DNA from: Halorubrum alkaliphilum
GTDB taxonomy: Archaea > Halobacteriota > Halobacteria > Halobacteriales > Haloferacaceae
Assembly: GCF_017873815.1 (NCBI RefSeq)
Contig: NZ_JAGGKQ010000004.1
Span: 124,001-188,000 of the forward strand
Length of the DNA stretch: 64,000 bases
Reading direction: 5' to 3'
In this document: positions 16,852 to 24,882 of the stretch, piece after piece
Layout: each line of letters starts with the position of its first letter
Position numbering within the stretch: the first letter of the stretch is position 1
Notes under the pieces: generated by a model
Databases searched by the model: none
What the model was told of the DNA's origin: nothing
What the model saw: the letters and a program-made list of their open reading frames with translations, nothing else
Translations under genes and position numbers: made by a program

Positions 16852-16986
16852 ATGAAAGTCCAGTTCGAGTGCTCCTGTTCAGAGGACATCTCGGAGTTCA
16901 CTCGAGGGGAGACGAGCCGAGGCGTTCACGTCGAGTGCGGGAACTGCGGTGCGGTGTATGCGGTCACGATCACTGAACTCGATTGA
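16852..16986 (+). CDS. Small zinc-binding protein (44 residues)
   Basis: MKVQFECSCSEDISEFTRGETSRGVHVECGNCGAVYAVTITELD. Cysteines at 7, 9, 29 and 32 form a CxC...CxxC zinc site, as in many tiny haloarchaeal zinc-finger proteins. The frame continues upstream to 16747, but the TATA box at 16821-16829 lies within that extension and sits exactly 27 nt before this ATG, so the leaderless short form is preferred. Function unknown. Confidence 0.65.
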   Translation: MKVQFECSCSEDISEFTRGETSRGVHVECGNCGAVYAVTITELD

Positions 16987-17026
16987 TCGGGGACCCGACC
17001 GTTTCGAGAACCGACTTCCTCAGGGG

Positions 17027-17932
17027 TCATCCGCCGACCCGGGGACCGTCGGCCGACGTGAACCGAAGCCGGACCGTTGTTCCGTCGTCGCCTGCGTCGA
17101 ACTGAACCGTCCCGCCCTGTAGCTCACACATCCACTTGACGAGCCACAGCCCGATGCTGCTCGCGTGGGACAGCGGCGTCTCCTCCTCGGCGCGAAGTAC
17201 CGCCCGCTCGTCGGCCGGGATCCCCGGCCGGTTGTCATGGACCTCGAGACAGGTCGTCGTCCCGTTCTTGTCGATCCGCGCGACGACGCGCCGCCCGGGC
17301 TCGTGGTTGTGTGCGATCGCGTTCTCGAACACCTCGCGGACCGGATAGCCGACCGAGTCGTCGGCACGGATCCACGCGGACTCCGGAACGTCGACGTCGA
17401 TGTCGGCCTCGTCGGGATCGAGATCGGTGACAACCTCGGCGACGATCGCCGCGAGATCGACGCGGTCGTCCGTCGGCTCACCGGAGGCGTCCTCGATGAC
17501 CCGCAGCTTCTCGCTTATTTCCACGATGTTCTCCGTCGTCTCGCGGATCGTCTCCAGACACTCGTGACTCCGCTCGTCGTCCAAGCGTCGCTCCAGCAGA
17601 TCGGCGTATCCTTGGATGACGTTGAGATCATTTCGGACGTTGTGACGAAACACGCGGCTCAGGACCTGTAACTGCTGATTCGACGTTTCCAGCTCCGCGC
17701 GGGCGGCCGTCGCCTGACGGGAATGATGGGTCACCGCCCCGTAGAGGAACACGGACGAGAGCCCCACGAGGAGCCAACCGCCGAGAAGCCACGTCGGCGT
17801 CCAGCCCCCGGCGACTCCGAGTACGCCGACGAGGACATCGACCGCCGGCACGGACGCCGCCCCGAGGCCGAGATACAGGCCGACGACGACGTGGGGGGAT
17901 CGATCGAACGGTCGGTCCGGAACTAATTTCAT
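17027..17932 (-). CDS. Membrane sensor histidine kinase
   Basis: A 301-residue kinase. Two hydrophobic segments (about residues 15-70) form a minimal membrane anchor without a large extracellular domain. The dimerisation/phosphoacceptor helix is LSRVFRHNVRNDLNVIQGYADLLERRL (His near residue 96), and the HATPase domain has VREVFENAIAHNHEPG (N box), VHDNRPGIPADE (G1) and SSIGLWLVKWMCELQGGTV (G2). The RHNVRNDLN form is typical of haloarchaeal kinases. No response regulator is adjacent. A TATAATTG box on the minus strand (about 17959-17966) is 30 nt before the ATG. Confidence 0.9.
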   Translation of the reverse strand: MKLVPDRPFDRSPHVVVGLYLGLGAASVPAVDVLVGVLGVAGGWTPTWLLGGWLLVGLSSVFLYGAVTHHSRQATAARAELETSNQQLQVLSRVFRHNVRNDLNVIQGYADLLERRLDDERSHECLETIRETTENIVEISEKLRVIEDASGEPTDDRVDLAAIVAEVVTDLDPDEADIDVDVPESAWIRADDSVGYPVREVFENAIAHNHEPGRRVVARIDKNGTTTCLEVHDNRPGIPADERAVLRAEEETPLSHASSIGLWLVKWMCELQGGTVQFDAGDDGTTVRLRFTSADGPRVGG

Positions 17933-18053
17933 GGATGTGACGGTTAAGACCAGTAGAACAATTATACAACTAACAGCAGCACATCTTGTGTATTAAGTCT
18001 TCACCGTCGGGCAAAAAGAGCTGGGTCCGGGACGGGGCGTCGGTGGATCGGCG

Positions 18054-18410
18054 TCACCACTCCTTACAGTCGGGGCAGACGAACGCTCCGTCCTCTTCCC
18101 ACAGCCGCCGCACCGTGTCTCCACAGCGTTCACAGCGTCCGCCCTCGCTCGCCCACGCCGACGTCGTCGTTGCCGGATCGACGTCATCCGTGGCGACGGG
18201 ACCGGTCTCGTTGTCCTCGACCGAACTGACATCGTCGTCGTCGTTCCCGGTTTTGGCGACGTCGTCGTCGGAGACGACACCGCCGGTGTCGGACCCGGTG
18301 TCGTCCTCGACGGGAGGAACGTGCTCGTCGTCCTCCGGGTACTCGTCGTCCTCCGCGCCGTCACCGCTCGGACCGCCGGCGAACTCGTCGAGCGAACGGT
18401 CCTCGGGCAT
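18054..18410 (-). CDS. Acidic protein with C-terminal zinc ribbon
   Basis: A 118-residue protein. MPEDRSLDEFAGGPSGDG opens it, then a long, highly acidic and probably disordered stretch (residues 20-85), then the zinc ribbon CERCGDTVRRLWEEDGAFVCPDCKEW at the C-terminus. It resembles a haloarchaeal family of uncharacterised proteins (I believe DUF7573, not certain). Its ATG follows the lysS TAG with no gap, so it is the third gene of a pyrH-lysS operon. Role unknown. Confidence 0.75.
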   Translation of the reverse strand: MPEDRSLDEFAGGPSGDGAEDDEYPEDDEHVPPVEDDTGSDTGGVVSDDDVAKTGNDDDDVSSVEDNETGPVATDDVDPATTTSAWASEGGRCERCGDTVRRLWEEDGAFVCPDCKEW

Positions 18411-20153
18411 CTACGCCTCCCGTCGCAGCCTCGCAACGACGTACTCGCGCTCCAACTCGCCGAGGAACTCCCCGAGACGGGGTCCCTGCGTCTCGTCGAA
18501 GAAGAGGCGATACCCCGCCGCGAAGAAGTCGGCGACCTCGATCCCGTGTTCGCGGGCGGTCTCGTACATCTCGCCCTGGATCGCCTCGCCGTCGTGTCCC
18601 TCGGCGACGAAGTCGGCCAGATCGTCGAGCGCCGCGGCCACGTCGTCGTCGAACTCAGCGTCCGGGAGGTCGGTCTGGAGCCGATAGTCGTACTCGTTGT
18701 TCGTTCGCTCGGCCCACGTTCGGGCCTTTTCGACCCGCTTGAGCGCCTCCTCGACCGCCCACTCGGGTGTGTCCTCCTCGAAGTGCCCCTCGTCGCGTGC
18801 GAGCTGCTCGCGGAACGCGGGGTCCTCGACCATCCCGAGCACGGCGGCGAAGGTGTACGGGAGTCGGACCCGCTCCTCGCGAACCTCATCGACCGGGCGG
18901 GGCTCCGTCCCGCCGGAATCCGGTTGATGCCCGCCGACCACGAACGGGTACGCGCGCTCGGCGAACCGCGTCAGCTCCTCGTCGTCGACCTCGCCGAAGT
19001 ACGCCCGCTCGAACCGGTCGAACCGGTCGACGAGCTGGTCGATACGCTCGATGTCGAGGTCCCGGGCCTTCTTCGGATGGAGCGCGAAGAAGTACCGGAC
19101 GACCTCGGGTTCGAGTACTTCCAGCAGCTCCGGCACGGTGACGACGTTGCCCGCCGACGAGGAGAGTGCCTCCCCGCCGAGCGTGAACCACTCGTACACC
19201 ATCGGCACCGGGGGGTCGATCCCGAACACGTTCCGTGCGAGGTCCACGCCGGAGGGCCACGACCCCTCCGCGTGGTCCTTCCCGAACGGCTCGAAGTCGA
19301 CGCCCAGTACCTGCCACTGGGCGGGCCACTCCAGCCGCCACGGGAGCTTCCCGTCCCGGAACGTGGCGGTCCCCTCGTGGCCACACCCCTCGATCGTGTC
19401 GCCGCCGACATCCATGTCGGTACAGACGTACTCGATGGTCTCGGTCTCGACGTCCACCGAAACCACCGTCTCCGTGACCTTGCCACACTCGGCACACACC
19501 GGATTGAACGGGACGTACTCGTCGTCGACCTTGTCCTGATACTTCCCGAGCACCTCGCGAACGCCGTCGAGATCCGAGAGCACGGTTCGGACCGCGTCGT
19601 CGAAGGATCCCTCCGCGTACAGCTCGGTGTTCGACACCATCTCGATCGGAACGTCGAGTCGCTCGGCGTCCGCACGCAACAGCGCCGCGAAGTGGGCCGC
19701 GTACGACTCGCGCTCGCCGAAGGGATCCGGAATTGCCGTGTACGGCTTCCCGAGGTTTCGACCCAGCGCGCCGGCATCGACGTCGCCGAGGCCGACGATC
19801 TCGCCGTCGGCGTTCGCCAGCTTCCGGGGCACCTTCCGGAGGGGGTCCTTGTCATCGGAGGTGAACACCTGACGAACCTCGTGGCCGCGCTCGCGGAGCA
19901 CCTCGGCGACGAAGTAGCCGCGCATGACTTCGTTGACGTTCCCCACGTGTGCGACGCCAGAGGGTGAGACGCCACCCTTGATCACGATCGGGTCCTCGGG
20001 GTCGCGAGCCTCGATCTCGTCGGCGACGACGTCGGCCCAGAAGGCGTGGAAGGCCTCGTCTCCGGCAGTACTCTCGTCCGCACCGCCCGCGTCGCCCGCG
20101 CCGCCCCGGTCCGCCGCCTGTTCCGACAGGATGTGCGGCGAGTCGTCGGTCAT
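18411..20153 (-). CDS. lysS: Lysyl-tRNA synthetase, class I
   Basis: A 580-residue class I LysRS, the archaeal form, which charges tRNA-Lys. The HIGH-type motif is PSGVAHVGN (residues about 64-72) and the KMSKS-type loop is GEALSSSAGNVVTV near 290. A zinc-binding insert (CAECGKVTE...CGHEGTATF) lies at about 185-230, and the C-terminal part is the alpha-helical anticodon cage. The ATG at 20153 overlaps the pyrH stop (ATGA), so the longer start at 20171 inside pyrH is rejected. It is co-transcribed with pyrH upstream and the zinc-ribbon gene downstream. Confidence 0.95.
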   Translation of the reverse strand: MTDDSPHILSEQAADRGGAGDAGGADESTAGDEAFHAFWADVVADEIEARDPEDPIVIKGGVSPSGVAHVGNVNEVMRGYFVAEVLRERGHEVRQVFTSDDKDPLRKVPRKLANADGEIVGLGDVDAGALGRNLGKPYTAIPDPFGERESYAAHFAALLRADAERLDVPIEMVSNTELYAEGSFDDAVRTVLSDLDGVREVLGKYQDKVDDEYVPFNPVCAECGKVTETVVSVDVETETIEYVCTDMDVGGDTIEGCGHEGTATFRDGKLPWRLEWPAQWQVLGVDFEPFGKDHAEGSWPSGVDLARNVFGIDPPVPMVYEWFTLGGEALSSSAGNVVTVPELLEVLEPEVVRYFFALHPKKARDLDIERIDQLVDRFDRFERAYFGEVDDEELTRFAERAYPFVVGGHQPDSGGTEPRPVDEVREERVRLPYTFAAVLGMVEDPAFREQLARDEGHFEEDTPEWAVEEALKRVEKARTWAERTNNEYDYRLQTDLPDAEFDDDVAAALDDLADFVAEGHDGEAIQGEMYETAREHGIEVADFFAAGYRLFFDETQGPRLGEFLGELEREYVVARLRREA

Positions 20154-20872
20154 TCCTCGTCCTCCGCCCACGCGGCCGGCTCGGTGCTTCTCTCGGGGAC
20201 GACGTTCGTTCCCGTGTGTTCACCGTGGAGAACCGCGTCGACGACGGCGTCGGGATCGGTGCCGTCGAGGACGATCGATCTGATGCCGGCCCGGTCGATC
20301 AGCTTCGCCGCGAGGAGGTCGACGGGGGCCGACGCGCCGGCGTTCCGACTCATCGGAAGCACGACCTCGACCAGCTCGGCGGGCGAGAGCGTCTCGAACC
20401 GAGTCGCGTCGTCGTGGCGGTTCGGGTCAACGTCGTAGACGCCGTCGGCGCTCGTCGCGAACACCAGCAGGTCGGCGTCGACCGACTCGGCGAGCGCGGC
20501 GGCGACCGCGTCGGTGGTCTGTCCGGGCGTCATCCCGCCCATCACGGGGATCTCTCCGCGTCTGAGCGCCGCGGCCGCCTCGTCGTAGCCCGTCGCTGGC
20601 GACGGGGCCGCCACGTCGCCGAGCGCGGCGATCAGCAGGCGGGCGTTGAGCCGCGTGGTTCCGATCCCCAACTCGTCGAGCTCCACCTCGTTCGCGCCCA
20701 GCTCTCGGGCCGTCGTGATGTACTCGCGGGCGACGCCACCCCCGCCGACGACGACGCCGGACGCACACTCCTCGCCCGCCAACCGTTCGAGCGCGTCGGC
20801 GTAGGCGGCGACGCGTTCGGGATCGAGCTCGGGCGCGAGCACGCTCCCGCCGATGGAAACGACGACTCTCAT
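20150..20872 (-). CDS. pyrH: UMP kinase
   Basis: A 240-residue amino-acid-kinase-fold enzyme that phosphorylates UMP to UDP. It starts MRVVVSIGGSVLAPELD and has VVVGGGGVAREYI (residues about 40-52), IPVMGGMTPGQTTDAVAAALAE and ATSADGVYDVDPNRH, all typical of archaeal UMPK. A TTAAG box on the minus strand (about 20896-20904) is 28 nt before the ATG. It heads the operon with lysS, which overlaps its stop by 4 bp. Confidence 0.93.
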   Translation of the reverse strand: MRVVVSIGGSVLAPELDPERVAAYADALERLAGEECASGVVVGGGGVAREYITTARELGANEVELDELGIGTTRLNARLLIAALGDVAAPSPATGYDEAAAALRRGEIPVMGGMTPGQTTDAVAAALAESVDADLLVFATSADGVYDVDPNRHDDATRFETLSPAELVEVVLPMSRNAGASAPVDLLAAKLIDRAGIRSIVLDGTDPDAVVDAVLHGEHTGTNVVPERSTEPAAWAEDEE

Positions 20873-20995
20873 TGCGTTCGGATAGCCCTGTCGCCGGCTT
20901 AAGGATTATCAAGCGGGGATGAGGAAGGGGGCAGGACAGCCGAGGGTGAAACCCACATGGAAAACTGTTTAGGATCGTCCGCAAGTTTTGCGGTC

Positions 20996-22807
20996 ATGAA
21001 GGTACACGTCGGGACGGCGGCGACGGCGGAGGAGGCGGCAGCGATCGCCCGATCGCTCGCGGAGCACCTCGGGGTCGGCGTCGACGTCCACGTCGGCGAC
21101 GACGACGAGCCGACCGCGAGCGCCGACCCGCCCGAGGCCGAGTACCCGCTCGACGACGATCTCGGGCCCACGGACCGCGAGCGCGACCTCCGCGCGGAGA
21201 TCGACGACATCCTCGAAGGCGGTCCGGAGAAGTACAGGGATCGCCTTCCCGACCAAGGGAAGCTGTTCGTCCGCGATCGGCTCGACCTCTGGTTCGGGGG
21301 CGAAGGCGGGACGCGCGGGACGGGGGACGCGAGCACGGATGAGGACGGCACCACCAGCGATCCCGCCGGGCTCCACTTCGAGGACGGAAAGTTCGCGGCG
21401 TTCGACGACTGGCATCCCGACTCGCCGAACGGCGACGAGTACGACGAGGGTGACCGCGTCCCCGGCGACGGGCTGTTGACGGGCGCCGCAGCGTTCGAGG
21501 GGCGCGACGTCCACTTCATGGCCAACGACTTCACCGTGAAGGCGGGGTCGATGGCGGCGAAGGGCGTCGAGAAGTTCCTCCGGATGCAACAGCGCGCGCT
21601 GAAGACCGGCAAGCCTGTGCTCTACCTGATGGACTCCTCCGGTGGCCGGATCGACCAGCAGAGCGGCTTCTTCGCCAACCGCGAGGGGATCGGGAAGTAC
21701 TACTACAACCACTCGATGCTGTCGGGCGCGGTGCCGCAGATCTGTGTCCTCTACGGTCCGTGTATCGCCGGTGCGGCGTACACGCCCGTCTTCGCCGACT
21801 TCACCGTGATGGTCGAGGGGATGTCCGCGATGGCGATCGCTTCGCCGCGAATGGTGAAGATGGTCACCGGCGAGGAGATCGAGATGGCGGATCTCGGCGG
21901 ACCACAGGTTCACGCGGAGGAGTCAGGCTCCGCGGATCTCGTCGCCCGCGACGAGGAGCACGCCCGCGAACTCGTGGCCGATCTGATCACGTACCTCCCG
22001 GACCAAGCGGGCGAGACTCCCCCCAGATCGGAGCCGAAACCCCCGAAGTTCTCGCCGGACGGGATCGACGAACTGATGCCCGAGTCGCCGAACCGACCGT
22101 ACGACGTCCGCGACCTGCTCGACCGGATCGCGGACGCGGAGTCCGTCTTCGAGCTGAAAGAAGGATACGGTCCGGAGATCGTCACCGCGTTCTGTCGGAT
22201 CGACGGCCGACCGGTCGGCGTCGTTGCCAACCAGCCCACGGAGCGCTCGGGGGCGATCTTCCCCGACGCCGCCGAGAAGGCCGCGGAGTTCATCTGGACC
22301 TGTGACGCCTACGAGATCCCGCTTCTCTATCTGTGTGACACGCCGGGATTCATGGCCGGTTCACAGGTCGAGAAGGACGCCATCCTGGAGAAGGGGAAGA
22401 AGATGATCTACGCCACGTCGTCGGCGACGGTCCCCAAACAGACCGTCGTCACGCGGAAGGCGTACGGCGCGGGCATCTACGCGATGGGCGGCCCCGCCTA
22501 CGACCCCGAGAGCGTCATCGGGCTCCCGTCCGGCGAGATCGGGATCATGGGTCCGGAGGCCGCGATCAACGCCGTGTACGCCCGGAAGCTCGCCGACATC
22601 GACGATCCGGAGGAGCGCGCGGAGACGGAGGCACGGCTCCGCGAGGAGTACCGCCGCGACATCGACATCCACCGGATGGCAAGCGAGGTCGTCATCGACG
22701 AGGTCGTTCCTCCCTCGCAGCTCCGGGCGGAACTTGCGGCCCGCTTCGCGTTCTACGAGGACGTCGAGAAGGATCTCCCGGACAAGAAACACGGCACGAT
22801 AGTGTGA
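20996..22807 (+). CDS. Acyl-CoA carboxylase carboxyltransferase (beta) subunit
   Basis: A 603-residue carboxyltransferase of the propionyl/acetyl-CoA carboxylase family. The N- and C-terminal crotonase-like halves are both present: VLYLMDSSGGRIDQQSGFFANREGIGKYYYNHSMLSGAVPQICVLYGPCIAGAAYTP, and GVVANQPTERSGAIFPDAAEKAAEFIWTCD with LYLCDTPGFMAGSQVE and AYGAGIYAMGGPAYDPE. The extended N-terminus (residues 1-150) is acidic and variable. The enzyme needs a biotin carrier, which ties it loosely to the biotin importer at the left edge. The exact acyl-CoA is not clear. ATG 20996 is chosen from the MKVHVG start; it ends flush against the convergent DedA gene. Confidence 0.9.
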   Translation: MKVHVGTAATAEEAAAIARSLAEHLGVGVDVHVGDDDEPTASADPPEAEYPLDDDLGPTDRERDLRAEIDDILEGGPEKYRDRLPDQGKLFVRDRLDLWFGGEGGTRGTGDASTDEDGTTSDPAGLHFEDGKFAAFDDWHPDSPNGDEYDEGDRVPGDGLLTGAAAFEGRDVHFMANDFTVKAGSMAAKGVEKFLRMQQRALKTGKPVLYLMDSSGGRIDQQSGFFANREGIGKYYYNHSMLSGAVPQICVLYGPCIAGAAYTPVFADFTVMVEGMSAMAIASPRMVKMVTGEEIEMADLGGPQVHAEESGSADLVARDEEHARELVADLITYLPDQAGETPPRSEPKPPKFSPDGIDELMPESPNRPYDVRDLLDRIADAESVFELKEGYGPEIVTAFCRIDGRPVGVVANQPTERSGAIFPDAAEKAAEFIWTCDAYEIPLLYLCDTPGFMAGSQVEKDAILEKGKKMIYATSSATVPKQTVVTRKAYGAGIYAMGGPAYDPESVIGLPSGEIGIMGPEAAINAVYARKLADIDDPEERAETEARLREEYRRDIDIHRMASEVVIDEVVPPSQLRAELAARFAFYEDVEKDLPDKKHGTIV

Positions 22808-23326
22808 TTACAGCCCGATCAAGGCGCTTGCGGCACCCTCCAGCCCAAACGCGACGATGACGAGCGCGCCCGCGTACGCAGTCGATCCCGCAAGCGACGC
22901 AGCGGCGAACCGGGAGGCCGATACCGACGACCCCGCGGACGGGACCGCGAGCCACCCGCGGATCCCGGGAACCGTGTTGGACACGGCGACCGCCGGGAGT
23001 CCCCAGCGGTCGAACCAGTCGGCCGCGCCGTCGGCGCGGTCGGGCGCGATGGGGACCAGTCGTGACTCCGCCGGGTCGACGTCGAACCGGCGGACGAGAA
23101 CGAAAAGCAGGAGCTGGCCGAGGGTCGCGCCGACGACCGCGGCGATCAGGACCGGGAGAAAGGCGATGAGGCTCGTTCCGACCGCGAGCACCGTGGCGAC
23201 GAACAGCGTGCGCGTCGGGATCAGCTTCCCGACCAGCGCGCCCTCCAGAACGAACACACAGAGGAGCACGACGGCACCGTAGGTCCCGACGAGGGCGAAT
23301 AGCGTCTCGAACGCGGACCCGAGCAT
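22808..23326 (-). CDS. DedA-like membrane protein (first paralogue)
   Basis: A 172-residue protein with about four transmembrane segments and the DedA/SNARE-associated layout: VFVLEGALVGKLIPTRTLF (E and basic residues in the first re-entrant region) and LPAVAVSNTVPGIRGWLAVPSAG in the second half. Members are thought to be lipid scramblases or flippases linked to envelope homeostasis. ATG 23326 is preferred over the longer frame because GCTATATAC lies 25 nt upstream on the minus strand. A paralogue lies at 29573-30085. Confidence 0.72.
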   Translation of the reverse strand: MLGSAFETLFALVGTYGAVVLLCVFVLEGALVGKLIPTRTLFVATVLAVGTSLIAFLPVLIAAVVGATLGQLLLFVLVRRFDVDPAESRLVPIAPDRADGAADWFDRWGLPAVAVSNTVPGIRGWLAVPSAGSSVSASRFAAASLAGSTAYAGALVIVAFGLEGAASALIGL

Positions 23327-23346
23327 ACGGCATATTGGGCGGCCTC

Positions 23347-23355
23347 GTATATAGC
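23347..23355 (-). promoter_or_regulatory. TATA box of the first DedA gene
   Basis: Minus-strand GCTATATAC centred 25 nt before the ATG at 23326. Confidence 0.6.
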
Positions 23356-23455
23356 TCTTCCATCGAGCGAGTGACACGCACGCGAGGCGACACGCCCGTG
23401 CCGCCATAGGACGGCGCGACGCGGGCTTTTTGTTCGCGACGCACTCACGGAGGGT

Positions 23456-23983
23456 ATGATCGACGTCGGCGTCAAGGCCCCCGATTTCATCGCACCGGCC
23501 GTCTCCGACGGGACGGGCGTCGAGTTGGAGCTATACCGGCTGGTTGAGGCAAACCGCGCCGTCGTGGTGTCGTTCGCGCCCGCGAACTTCGTGCCGACGT
23601 GTACCGCCGCGTTCGCCGCGATACGGGACGCCGGCTGGCACGACCACCCTGACCTCGCCGTCGTCGCCGCCACCGGCGACTCGCTGTTCTCGGGGTTCGC
23701 GTACGCCGACCGGTTCGATCTCCCCTTCCCGATCGTCTCCGATTTCCACGGCGGGGTCGCGGACTCGTACGACCTGCTGGCGGAGTCGTGGGAGGGACAC
23801 TCGGAGATCCCGCGGCGCGCGACGGTCGTCATCGACGGCGACTGGACGGTTCGGGCGGCCGAGGCGACGACCGACGCGCTCGATCGGCCGGCCCCCGCAC
23901 CCGTCGAGAACGCGACCGCAACGCTACGGGAGATCGGACTCAACGTCGACCGACCCCGGGTCGAGTACGACGGTGCATGGTGA
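23456..23983 (+). CDS. Peroxiredoxin-like (redoxin domain) protein
   Basis: A 175-residue thioredoxin-fold protein, MIDVGVKAPDFIAPAVSDGTGVELELY... . The motif FAPANFVPTCTAAFAAIRDA places the single cysteine (near residue 49) where peroxiredoxins have the peroxidatic Cys. There is no other Cys, so it would act as a 1-Cys enzyme. The middle (FAYADRFDLPFPIVSDFHGGVADSYDL) fits AhpC-TSA proteins. It probably reduces peroxides or acts as a redoxin; the reductant is unknown. Promoter: CTTTTTG near 23427. Confidence 0.82.
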   Translation: MIDVGVKAPDFIAPAVSDGTGVELELYRLVEANRAVVVSFAPANFVPTCTAAFAAIRDAGWHDHPDLAVVAATGDSLFSGFAYADRFDLPFPIVSDFHGGVADSYDLLAESWEGHSEIPRRATVVIDGDWTVRAAEATTDALDRPAPAPVENATATLREIGLNVDRPRVEYDGAW

Positions 23984-24076
23984 GAGGAGTCGGAAGCCAG
24001 CCGGCCGTGAGGTTCCGATCGCTGGTGAGAGATCGTGACCCCGATGTGATCCATACGGATACATGTGTGATCGATG

Positions 24077-24480
24077 TCGGGAGTAGGTCTCGCAATACGG
24101 TTTGGTAGTTGTTTATAAGTGGATTAGTGGTGTTGCTGGCGGCTGTTTATAAGTAGATGGTGCTGTGATGAACGGCTCCACTTCTCCAGCTGTTCGTTTA
24201 TAAGTGGTTAGCGACAAATCGTCGGTGAAGACTTCCAAAGCCCCAGCCTCGCCGGAACGGCGCTTAAAGCGCCGTTCCGGGTTCCCTCGCGCCGTCGTCG
24301 CCGGCGCTACGCGCCGGCTGCCAGAGGGACCTTCGGTCCCTCGCGGTTCGCGCCCTTTTAAGTGCGCGAACCGGGGCGCGCCACCGCGGTGTTCATTTAT
24401 AAACGATCGTCGCAGCCGCTCACAGTCCTTTTAAATACGATCACGTTGCTGCCGATTTGAGAGACCCACTCCCGGCATCG
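24077..24480. repeat. Composite palindromic repeat, copy A
   Basis: About 400 bp with strong similarity to copy B at 44376-44926. It begins with three boxes TTTATAAGTGG (24112), TTTATAAGTAG (24146) and TTTATAAGTGG (24197). Four hairpins follow: 24252-24280 (12-bp arms CCGGAACGGCGC around TTAAA), 24300-24318 (GCCGGCG arms), 24324-24342 (GAGGGACC arms around TTC) and 24345-24372 (GGTTCGCGC arms). It ends with a conserved tail carrying TTTATAAAC (24396) and TTTTAAATAC (24429). No coding frame is conserved between copies. It could be a non-autonomous mobile element, a structured RNA locus, or both. Confidence 0.85.
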
Positions 24481-24640
24481 CTCAAAACGCCTCGAGTAGC
24501 ACAGCGGATCGAACGGATCGTAGGCCGTTCCGCGGATCCGGATCGAAGACGAATTCGCGGAAAACGCACAGACGCTTCAAAAGTACCATGCTGCCCTGTA
24601 TGAAGAACGTATTCGAACCGTCTGTGAGGAGACCGGGTAG

Positions 24641-24665
24641 AAGTGGGACCGCCCGGATTCGAACC
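24641..24665 (-). repeat. Partial second copy of the tRNA-Pro 3' end
   Basis: A 25-bp exact copy of 24743-24767, that is, the T-loop/T-stem half and acceptor 3' strand of tRNA-Pro plus 3 nt of its flank, lying 102 bp downstream of the real one in the tRNA reading direction. It looks like one side of an attachment-site pair. The 77-bp spacer (24666-24742) includes a hairpin with arms TGCTGCTGC/GCAGCAGCA next to the tRNA. Confidence 0.8.
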
Positions 24666-24745
24666 TCACTCGTTCCGCGTCGCTCCACTCCCTGCTTCGA
24701 ATCCGCTCCATTGCTGCTGCTCGCGGAGTTGCTCGCAGCAGCAAG

Positions 24746-24816
24746 TGGGACCGCCCGGATTCGAACCGGGGTCACGGGCACCCAAGGCCCGGAGTATACC
24801 ACTAACCCACGGTCCC
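24746..24816 (-). tRNA. tRNA-Pro (anticodon TGG)
   Basis: On the minus strand a 71-nt cloverleaf: acceptor GGGACCG...CGGTCCC with discriminator A, D-arm with TTAGTGGTA, anticodon arm CGGGC-CTTGGGT-GCCCG giving anticodon TGG, and T-arm around GGTTCGAATCC. No CCA is encoded, as usual in haloarchaea, and no intron is present. A CGCTTTAGCG element about 29 nt upstream is the likely promoter. Its 3' end is partly duplicated at 24641-24665. Confidence 0.94.
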
Positions 24817-24882
24817 GTATCCTCTAGTACCCGGATGCGCCGCTAAAGCGTTTCGTTCGGCGGCGACCCAAGGGACGGCCGG

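Noticed and set aside
18321-19967. 548-codon open frame on the plus strand opposite lysS
   Set aside because: Antisense shadow of the class I LysRS gene with no recognisable motif.
24588-24846. Two short plus-strand frames of 67-79 codons crossing tRNA-Pro (GPPGFEP... type)
   Set aside because: They read the tRNA and its partial copy in antisense; a known kind of false gene call around tRNAs.
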